Positions 27,230 through 34,109 of a stretch of DNA of 34,109 bases are shown piece after piece. The notes below the pieces were generated by a model that ran no database searches, was not told the origin of the DNA, and was given only the letters and a program-made list of their open reading frames with translations. Each line of letters opens with the position of its first letter. Position 1 is the first letter of the stretch. The stretch is from positions 1 to 34,109 of the forward strand of contig JAILRI010000019.1 of NCBI GenBank assembly GCA_024698555.1. The letters run 5' to 3'. The stretch comes from Lachnospiraceae bacterium. GTDB lineage: Bacteria > Bacillota > Clostridia > Lachnospirales > Lachnospiraceae. The position numbers and the translations under genes were made by a program.

Positions 27230-30200
27230 TCAATACCAGTCAGGCTTAGAGATACTCTCGTCAATATACGCCTTCTTGTCCGCGCCCACAGTGAAGCTCA
27301 CCTCTACCGATACTTCCTCGCCGTTCGTTTCACCTAGGTCTTTATATCTATATGTAGCGGTAAATGTATCGCCTATCTCGGCATTTATTATCCTTGCTCC
27401 GTCACCGCCTGCCGCGTTCATGGACAGACCGTTGTTGTTTATGCGGTATGAGCCTGTAGTGCTGTTGTAATCGGCATAAAGAGCATCCTTGTTCTCCTGA
27501 TATGCGGATAGTTCAATGATTATATCCTCATTTTTGATCTTCTTTGTCTTTCCGTAATTATCTGTTCCCCTCTTATAACCGCTGCCTGAGCTTCTCAGCG
27601 CCTCTATCAGGAATCCGGCCGTGATCACGCCGTTTTCAGCGCTGATGTAGGCCTTTTTCTTCGAGGTACTGATCCATTTTACATGTTTGGAAGAGGTGGT
27701 GGCGGTATTCAGCTTTTCCAGCTTACGGTTGAAATTACCGACTTCTTTGGTGATAGAGGCGGAACCCGCAGTCATATCCAGGTCTATCGCGCCTCCGGAA
27801 AGACTGCAGACCCTGGCCTCGATCTGAACCTCAAGGAGCCTGTCGGGATGGGTTCCGTCAGGTTTTGTCGCGGAATAATCAAGGAATGTATCATAAGTAC
27901 CGGGCAATCCGGTGGATACAGCATAGTTCGGGTACCAGTTAAAAGCAGAGTCTCCCCGGTCGTAATAATTTATAGCTGCCACAGAAACGGTATTGACAGT
28001 CATTTCAGGAATATAATATTTTACATATCTGTTGGGCACCTTCACTTCTGTTCCGTCGCTTAAACCGCCATACACCGTAAATTCGGATTCATCGCTGCTG
28101 TCCGCGTTTTTCAATGTATAGCTGTTTTTGCATTTGAGGGTAAAGCTGCTGAATGCGGTCACGTCAAGCAGGCCTAAGGGTATTTTTTTCCTGCTGCCGT
28201 TGACCTCTTTCCCGTCCGCGTCAAAAAGAGCAAACTCAATGTATGTGGTATCACTCCGCGAAACGGCGTTATCCTTTACGGTAACTGCGAAATAAGATAC
28301 TTTTGAAGCATTGTTGGGAGCTATACTGATCAGGGAAGCATCATAGTCCGTGACTTTTACAGTGCAACCCGTCGGACGGGATTCACAGATATATTTGTCC
28401 CCGTACTGATCGTTGTACGACAGATAGCTGTTATCATCATCCTTGTATGTATATATCCTGTAACTGCATCCATTTAGCGCGTAAGGCGCGACCACTGCCA
28501 CCATCTCACGAACTTCCACAGGTTTCCTCTTCTGTCTTACCTCCATCATGAGGCCTTCATTATGTCCGTTATTAAGGACAGTAGCTGACAGATAAACGGG
28601 GACGGAAACAATCTCGGTTGCCCCAAGGTTTGTGGGCGTATATAACAGCTTCGCGGTTCCGTCGTTGTTCTCGACCAGCTTCAGTCCTTTGCCCGAAAGT
28701 CTGACAGCTCCGGCCAGATCGCTGAATTCGGTAACAGGTTCACCTTCTGCATCGAAAGCCTCAAAATCCAGAACATACGCATCCGAATCCCCTGCGTCCG
28801 ATGCCAGTTCCGTAATAATATCACCGCAGGGAAGGATACGGAAGATATCCAGAACCTGTCCGCCCGCCAGTTTCAGGGTATATGAAGTATCGCCTCCGGT
28901 CTTCGAGGATATGAACCGTACGGATACCTTTCCGCCGTTTTTGGCGTAAAACCCGGGTGTTACCACCGCATACGCGTATTCCTCTCCTTCAATGATCACA
29001 CAGCTGCCGTCATATGAAATACCGGCGGTCAGCTGATCCAGACTCGTCACAGTCAGATTGTCAGCCTGAGTCTTACTGTAAGGCATGTCAAATCCAAGTG
29101 AATCCAGCAGCTTAAAATATATACCGTACTCACCTTTCTTAAAGTTTGCGGGAACCTTTTTGACGATTTTCTTTGTCTCAAGCTCCACTATGCCCATCAC
29201 CTCGACCTTATCGACAAAACGGGTGAAGCCTGCGGTAAACTGCGCGTTCGCGGTTACAACATTGCCCGCGGTGCCTGTATGCACTCCTGTAAGCACCACC
29301 GTCCGGCCAAACTGCAGGCCGTCGCCGGCGGCATCTTTAAATTCAAGTATTCCCCTGTTCCTGTCCTCTCCGGCCAGTATGCCGAATGACGAAGTCCATG
29401 ATACCGAAAAACGTTTGCGAGCCGATTCGCCATATTGATTCAGTATATCATAGTGAACATATACCGATTTGCGGTCATCGCTCATGAGCGCACTCTGTCC
29501 GTTTTCAGCTATAACTATTTCTTCCGCGCGTTCATCCTGTGCCTCAAAAGAAGCCGAATGCACACCGTCTGATACCGTATACGCAGCTTCACTTATGCGG
29601 CCCGCAAGTGTCAGAGTAGCCGAATCTCCATCCTTTGACGCGGAGATCTCACTTATTTCCACTTCTGTGTTTCCCCTCTTTACGGAAAAAGGAGTTTCTG
29701 AAGTGAATCCATCCCCGGTAACCTTAATTGTATATACCCCTGCAGGCTCCGCCGAAAAAGCGGGCTTGGGGGCTTTAGTCTTTATCACGATCTGAGCCGA
29801 AGCGGTAGTTCCGGGCTTCTTCTCACTTTGGAAGGCCTCACCTGTCAGGGTATATTCGCTCTCGGCATTGAATTTTATGGTCCACAGGCGGTTCCCGGTG
29901 CTTTTAGCCAGCTTGTCGGTTACGTCCTTGCCCTTTGCGTTCGTGATCACGAGCCTTCTCAGATCGGTATCCATTTTTACGCCGTCCCTGCTTCGAGGCA
30001 GGGACAGTTCATACTCCACTCCCGTTTCAAATACCTTTTCAGAGATATCTCCCGAAAAATCACGACCGAAATAAACCTCCCGGGCATGCTTTTTCACCAC
30101 GATCCGCACATCTGTCTTAAATGAATCACAGGTAAGGGTGATCGTGGCCGAGCCCATGCCGGAAGCAGTTACTTTTCTGACTGAATCATCGCAGAGCGCG

Positions 30201-30451
30201 ACCGAATCATCGGATGAAACGGCAGTCACTTTCAGCTTCTTTGCCTGTTTCCTGGTTATGCCCAGCAATTTCGCGTACCTGATGCTGTCTTTGGATTTTG
30301 TTTTTCCCTGATCCGAGTCCATACCACCGGTACTTAAGTACAGTACCTTCTTCTCCACGGGTTTTATATCTGTACCCGCATTGGCTGTCCTGTTACCTGT
30401 CATCAGTATTATCAATATCATTAACGCAACTATGCTTATAATTTTTTTCAT
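27230..30451 (-). CDS. Large secreted/cell-surface protein, probably with bacterial Ig-like domains
   Basis: Signal peptide MKKIISIVALMILIILMTGNRTANA; beta-rich Big_2-like segments (LKVTAVSSDDSVALCDDSVRKVTASGMGSATITLTC); no LPxTG motif seen at C-terminus. Confidence 0.8.
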   Translation of the reverse strand: MKKIISIVALMILIILMTGNRTANAGTDIKPVEKKVLYLSTGGMDSDQGKTKSKDSIRYAKLLGITRKQAKKLKVTAVSSDDSVALCDDSVRKVTASGMGSATITLTCDSFKTDVRIVVKKHAREVYFGRDFSGDISEKVFETGVEYELSLPRSRDGVKMDTDLRRLVITNAKGKDVTDKLAKSTGNRLWTIKFNAESEYTLTGEAFQSEKKPGTTASAQIVIKTKAPKPAFSAEPAGVYTIKVTGDGFTSETPFSVKRGNTEVEISEISASKDGDSATLTLAGRISEAAYTVSDGVHSASFEAQDERAEEIVIAENGQSALMSDDRKSVYVHYDILNQYGESARKRFSVSWTSSFGILAGEDRNRGILEFKDAAGDGLQFGRTVVLTGVHTGTAGNVVTANAQFTAGFTRFVDKVEVMGIVELETKKIVKKVPANFKKGEYGIYFKLLDSLGFDMPYSKTQADNLTVTSLDQLTAGISYDGSCVIIEGEEYAYAVVTPGFYAKNGGKVSVRFISSKTGGDTSYTLKLAGGQVLDIFRILPCGDIITELASDAGDSDAYVLDFEAFDAEGEPVTEFSDLAGAVRLSGKGLKLVENNDGTAKLLYTPTNLGATEIVSVPVYLSATVLNNGHNEGLMMEVRQKRKPVEVREMVAVVAPYALNGCSYRIYTYKDDDNSYLSYNDQYGDKYICESRPTGCTVKVTDYDASLISIAPNNASKVSYFAVTVKDNAVSRSDTTYIEFALFDADGKEVNGSRKKIPLGLLDVTAFSSFTLKCKNSYTLKNADSSDESEFTVYGGLSDGTEVKVPNRYVKYYIPEMTVNTVSVAAINYYDRGDSAFNWYPNYAVSTGLPGTYDTFLDYSATKPDGTHPDRLLEVQIEARVCSLSGGAIDLDMTAGSASITKEVGNFNRKLEKLNTATTSSKHVKWISTSKKKAYISAENGVITAGFLIEALRSSGSGYKRGTDNYGKTKKIKNEDIIIELSAYQENKDALYADYNSTTGSYRINNNGLSMNAAGGDGARIINAEIGDTFTATYRYKDLGETNGEEVSVEVSFTVGADKKAYIDESISKPDWY

Positions 30452-30585
30452 GATATCCGCAGATCCTTCCATATACTCATTCGGGAATCATTCTCTTCCT
30501 GTCCCGATATAGAATGATAGCATGAAAGAGAAAAAATGTAAACATTTTTGCCGTTCCCTCCAAAACGTGGTATAGTGATATGTGA

Positions 30586-30640
30586 CTGCTTATCGCACAA
30601 AAATCAACTCATGAAGACTTAAAGCTGTCTTCATGAGTTG
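30586..30640 (-). terminator. Copy D hairpin: minus-strand intrinsic terminator carrying the TTATCGCACAAAAA signature
   Basis: CAACTCATGAAGAC (30605-30618) / GTCTTCATGAGTTG (30627-30640), 14-bp perfect stem, followed on minus strand by ATTTTTGTGCGATAAGCAG. Confidence 0.75.
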
Positions 30641-30663
30641 GCACAGTAAACTTATATTCTTTT

Positions 30664-31524
30664 ATGAGGTATACAGATACAGTGAAAAAGAAACTATTTC
30701 CAATAACTGCATTTATCATCGCAGAATCGGCAATATATGCAGGTTTTCTTTACATGGAGCTTACGGGCCGTTATGACCCGGGTACAGGATTAAAATACGC
30801 GTCTATCGCATTGTGCGCGTTTTTTGCCATAATCAACGCGATCATACAGGTCTGCAGGGTCTCTGGCCGTAATTCTTCGGTAAACTCAGCAGACGGTTCT
30901 TTGCTGGGTAAAAAGCTGTACCACCTGCCACAGCCACTGATAGCCGGCGCCATGATACTAACATTGCTTGCAGATACGTTTCTCCTGTTATTGGACGAAC
31001 ATCTGTCGGGGGTTTTATGCTTTATTGCGGTTCAGACTCTATACCTTTGGACTGTCCTGACCGTTTCTCTTCGTCCGCAGACCGCTTCCGGGCAGATTTT
31101 GAAAGCATTTTCAGTCAGGCTTGCAGCTCGTTTTATCATTGCCGCCATAATATATTTTGCTGCCGCAAGACCTGCCATGGGCGCGGGAGGACTGACAGCG
31201 GCAACTTCCTTTTATGCTGTATCCTTTATCGACAATATACTGATTCTGAGCATGGCTTTACGTTCTTTGGCAGAATCATATCCTCATCCTGCCCTGCTGC
31301 TTACCGGACTGATCCTTTTTGCGCTGTGTGATATAAACGTTGCTTTTTTTAATATGTCGTCATATATGGAAATACAGGATGGCATTCTATCCCGGTTGAT
31401 CAGTTTTTCAGATTACCTGATGTGGGCTTTCTACCTGCCCGGTCAGGTCCTCATAGTGCTTTCATGCGCGGGTGCCGCTTCCAAAAAGCTTGATTACGAT
31501 CATCAAACTACAGATATTTCTTAA
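30664..31524 (+). CDS. Multi-pass membrane protein, weak YhhN/TMEM86-like character
   Basis: 286-aa ORF with about 8 hydrophobic segments; [22 protein letters not shown]; no strong RBS. Confidence 0.6.
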   Translation: MRYTDTVKKKLFPITAFIIAESAIYAGFLYMELTGRYDPGTGLKYASIALCAFFAIINAIIQVCRVSGRNSSVNSADGSLLGKKLYHLPQPLIAGAMILTLLADTFLLLLDEHLSGVLCFIAVQTLYLWTVLTVSLRPQTASGQILKAFSVRLAARFIIAAIIYFAAARPAMGAGGLTAATSFYAVSFIDNILILSMALRSLAESYPHPALLLTGLILFALCDINVAFFNMSSYMEIQDGILSRLISFSDYLMWAFYLPGQVLIVLSCAGAASKKLDYDHQTTDIS

Positions 31525-32734
31525 GGATTTCCGCCTTGTCAATCTTCTCCCATGGAAGGTCAAGGTCATTGCGTCCAAAATGACCGTAGCTCGCGGTCTG
31601 TTTGTAGATCGGACGGCGCAGGTCAAGCATCCTTATGATGCCGGCAGGCCTCAGATCGAAATTCTCGCGGATGATCTCAAGCAGTTTACCGTCGGAAAGC
31701 TTTCCTGTTCCAAAGGTATCGATATTGATCGATATCGGCGTGGCAACGCCGATAGCGTAAGAAAGCTGTATCTGGCACTTATCCGCCAAACCTGCCGCAA
31801 CTATGTTCTTGGCGACATAGCGTGCCGCATAGCATGCGGAACGGTCCACTTTGGTCGGATCCTTGCCGGAGAACGCTCCGCCGCCGTGAGGAGCGGAACC
31901 TCCATAGGTATCCACTATGATCTTGCGTCCGGTAAGACCGGAATCGCCGGCAGGACCTCCGATAACAAAGCGTCCGGTGGGATTGATATAGTATTTGGTG
32001 TCCTTATCTGTCATATTGTCCGGAACGACCGGATCGACAACATATTTTCTGATGTCCTCATGAATCTTTTCCTGTGTCACTTCAGGGCTGTGCTGGGTAG
32101 AAATGACTATTGCATCCAGTCTTGCAGGCTTGCCGTTTTCATCATATTCAACAGTGACCTGTGATTTGCCGTCGGGACGCAGGTATGCAAGAGTGCCGTC
32201 CTTTCTGACTTTCGCAAGCTGTTTGGTAAGCTTATGTGCCAGAGAGATGGCGTAAGGCATGTACTCATCCGTCTCATTGGTGGCATATCCGAACATCATG
32301 CCCTGATCACCTGCTCCCACATTATCGGGATCGGCTGACGCGTACTGTTTATTGGCCTCGGCTTCAGCTTCGAGAGTACTTCCCATGCTTACCTTTGTTT
32401 CCAGCGCTTTATTCACGCCCATGGCGATATCGCTCGACTGTTCATCAATAGCCACCAAAACACCGCACGAGTCGGCGCTGAAACCCAGATCGGCATCGTC
32501 ATAACCTATCTCGCGCACTGTTTCCCTGACTATTTTTTTAATGTCAACGTAACCCTTGGTCGTAATCTCTCCCATGACCAGCACCAGGCCTGTAGTACAT
32601 GCAGTTTCGCATGCCACGCGGCTTTCGGGATCCTGACGCAGCATCTCGTCAAGTACGGCATCAGATATCTGGTCACATACTTTGTCCGGATGTCCTTCTG
32701 TGACCGATTCTGAAGTAAATAAACGTCTTTCCAT
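31508..32734 (-). CDS. metK: S-adenosylmethionine synthetase
   Basis: [81 protein letters not shown] before ATG at 32734. Confidence 0.99.
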   Translation of the reverse strand: MERRLFTSESVTEGHPDKVCDQISDAVLDEMLRQDPESRVACETACTTGLVLVMGEITTKGYVDIKKIVRETVREIGYDDADLGFSADSCGVLVAIDEQSSDIAMGVNKALETKVSMGSTLEAEAEANKQYASADPDNVGAGDQGMMFGYATNETDEYMPYAISLAHKLTKQLAKVRKDGTLAYLRPDGKSQVTVEYDENGKPARLDAIVISTQHSPEVTQEKIHEDIRKYVVDPVVPDNMTDKDTKYYINPTGRFVIGGPAGDSGLTGRKIIVDTYGGSAPHGGGAFSGKDPTKVDRSACYAARYVAKNIVAAGLADKCQIQLSYAIGVATPISINIDTFGTGKLSDGKLLEIIRENFDLRPAGIIRMLDLRRPIYKQTASYGHFGRNDLDLPWEKIDKAEILKKYL

Positions 32735-32771
32735 GATTGATTCTCCTTTCAAAAAAATGTCTTAATAATGC

Positions 32772-32797
32772 AAAACCGTCCGGCAAGCCCCGAACGG
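32772..32797 (-). terminator. Riboswitch-controlled terminator upstream of metK
   Basis: Minus strand CCGTTCGG-GGCTTG-CCGGACGG (8 bp incl. one G-U) followed by TTTTG. Confidence 0.8.
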
Positions 32798-32823
32798 ATT
32801 TGAAGACGAAGTGTATTCATAAT

Positions 32824-32930
32824 CCTCTTATTGTTCGATCGCTCGCTCAACTTGGCACCTTCCGCTGAATATCAACGGGGTTGTCGTGGCTTCACAGAGT
32901 TTTTTACTCTCCGCCACTCTGAATAAGAGT
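32824..32930 (-). ncRNA. SAM-I (S-box) riboswitch aptamer
   Basis: Minus strand CTCTTATTCAGAGTGGCGGAGAGTAAAAAACTCTGTGAAGCCACGACAACC..CCGTTGATATTCAGCGGAAGGTGCCAAGTT..AACAATAAGAGG: P1 CTCTTAT/ATAAGAG, conserved GAAGCC..RCAACC and AAGGTGCCAA. Confidence 0.95.
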
Positions 32931-33148
32931 TTAAGGAAAGAATATACCTATGTGTATCATTTGTCAAGCGGATATTTGTACGCCACCGGATCATATTGCC
33001 GAAAGGCAGCATTTTATTGTCTGCGACAGCTTTTTTGACTATTGCAGAAAGATGATTTATACTATGTATAAAGGCAATAGTGATGGCACATGAAATATTT
33101 TGTATTAAATAAACAACCGCATAAAAGGCGTAAAAGGATGGTAATCAT

Positions 33149-33829
33149 ATGGCTGAAACAATTATGATCAATAATAATACCTGGAGAATTGAAGACGGAA
33201 TGGTACGTTTTTTTGTCCTGGAGGGTGAGGAAAAGGCTTTGCTCATAGACAGCGGCATGAATACGCCCGATGCGGCGGAGCTTGCCAAAGCAGTCACAAA
33301 AAAGCCGCTCGAAATGCTCTATACTCATGCCGACCGCGACCATATTTCGGGAAACGCAGCGTTTGAAAAGTGCTATATGAGCCCCGCCGAAGAAGAAAAC
33401 TTCCGGGAAGCCGGCGGAACAGGCACGATCATTCCTATCGGCGAAGGTGACATCATTGATCTCGGAAACAGAAAGCTCGAGATCATTGATATCCCGGGAC
33501 ATACCCCCGGAAGTGTTGCGATACTTGATATCGGACACAGGGCGCTTATCGCCGGAGATTCCGTCCAGGACGGCAACATCTTCATGTTCGGAAAGTTCAG
33601 GGATCTCGGCAGTTACATAGAAAGCATGGAAAAACTTCTCAGCTTAAAAGATCGTTTTGATGAGGTTTATCCTTCACACGGCACATTTCCGGTACAGCCC
33701 GGCCTCATCGACAAACTCATCGATGGCGCTCATCAGATCGCAGACGGCCTTAGCGAAGGCAAGCCGGTAGATATCTTCGGGCATCAGGTGATGCTGCACA
33801 AATTCAACTACGCCGGTTTTTTGTGCTGA
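33149..33829 (+). CDS. Metallo-beta-lactamase-fold hydrolase
   Basis: LLIDSGMNTPDAAELAKAV, THADRDHISG, IDIPGHTPGSVAILDIGHRALIAGDSVQ, VYPSHGTFPV. Confidence 0.92.
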   Translation: MAETIMINNNTWRIEDGMVRFFVLEGEEKALLIDSGMNTPDAAELAKAVTKKPLEMLYTHADRDHISGNAAFEKCYMSPAEEENFREAGGTGTIIPIGEGDIIDLGNRKLEIIDIPGHTPGSVAILDIGHRALIAGDSVQDGNIFMFGKFRDLGSYIESMEKLLSLKDRFDEVYPSHGTFPVQPGLIDKLIDGAHQIADGLSEGKPVDIFGHQVMLHKFNYAGFLC

Positions 33830-33854
33830 GTCCGCATAGCTCTTAGTGTTTGTT

Positions 33855-33957
33855 TTCTTTTAAAAAACATTTTGTCTCCCTGGTTTACAACGAAATCTAC
33901 TTCCAACTGCTTTCTGATCTTCTTACCGTTTGCATCCTTGGTATCCCTAAAGTCGTA
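33855..33957 (-). pseudogene. C-terminal remnant of a DUF4143-type ATP-binding (AAA) protein
   Basis: Minus-strand frame YDFRDTKDANGKKIRKQLEVDFVVNQGDKMFF, resembling the conserved 'GKxxRKQLEVDFVxNxGxxRYY' region; stop codon in frame just upstream and no rest of the gene. Confidence 0.65.
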
Positions 33958-34049
33958 TAATAGTTACTCAAAACCTTTTTTGACTCAGAATAGGCCGGGC
34001 AGATTCCAAGAAAACTTTTGATTTTCCGCAGTTTTTCTGCAATTTGGTG

Positions 34050-34088
34050 TTGATTTCCGTTTGAGTATATATTATAATTTATATATAC
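34050..34088 (+). promoter_or_regulatory. Strong promoter with overlapping palindromic operator-like sequence
   Basis: TTGATT (34050-34055) - 17 nt - TATAAT (34073-34078); GTATATAT (34065-34072) / ATATATAC (34081-34088); SD AGGAGG at 34095-34100. Confidence 0.7.
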
Positions 34089-34109
34089 CCAAATAGGAGG
34101 AATGCCATA

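Noticed and set aside
32772-32797. SAM riboswitch terminator as another copy of the mosaic hairpin element (shares CGTTCGGGGC with copy C)
   Set aside because: Only a 10-nt match within a functional riboswitch terminator, without the flanking modules; most likely coincidence.
33303-33345. MBL metal-binding motif THADRDH lacking the second His of HxHxDH
   Set aside because: HxDxDH-type variants are known in MBL-fold proteins; not enough to claim loss of metal binding.

Overview
A 34.1 kb chromosomal window from a Clostridia/Lachnospiraceae-like Firmicute (inferred from protein content). It is mostly core and metabolic genes, largely on the minus strand: recA; a six-gene run (novel YAGP-repeat/zinc-ribbon protein, MoxR ATPase, DUF58, transglutaminase-like membrane protein, HD-GYP, GNAT); a divergent SulP transporter; htpG with a perfect CIRCE element; a tight seven-gene run joining AI-2E-type permease, DUF624, glgB, type III glutamine synthetase, an ABC-F protein, a GlgX/isoamylase-like protein and a small hypothetical protein; xpt and upp; a DUF5688-like protein, a HAD nucleotidase, a large secreted protein, a small membrane protein, metK with an SAM-I riboswitch, and an MBL-fold protein. 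No CRISPR array, rRNA, tRNA, phage or intact transposon was recognised. The most unusual signals are: (1) a mosaic family of intergenic hairpin elements with covarying stems at four loci; (2) a protein with seven VYAGP-type repeats and a C-terminal zinc ribbon; (3) a GlgX-like GH13 protein whose nucleophile and acid/base positions are both substituted, encoded in an apparent operon with glgB and glutamine synthetase; (4) an ABC-F protein in which all motifs of one composite ATP site are degenerate. All calls come from reading the sequence; no database search was run.
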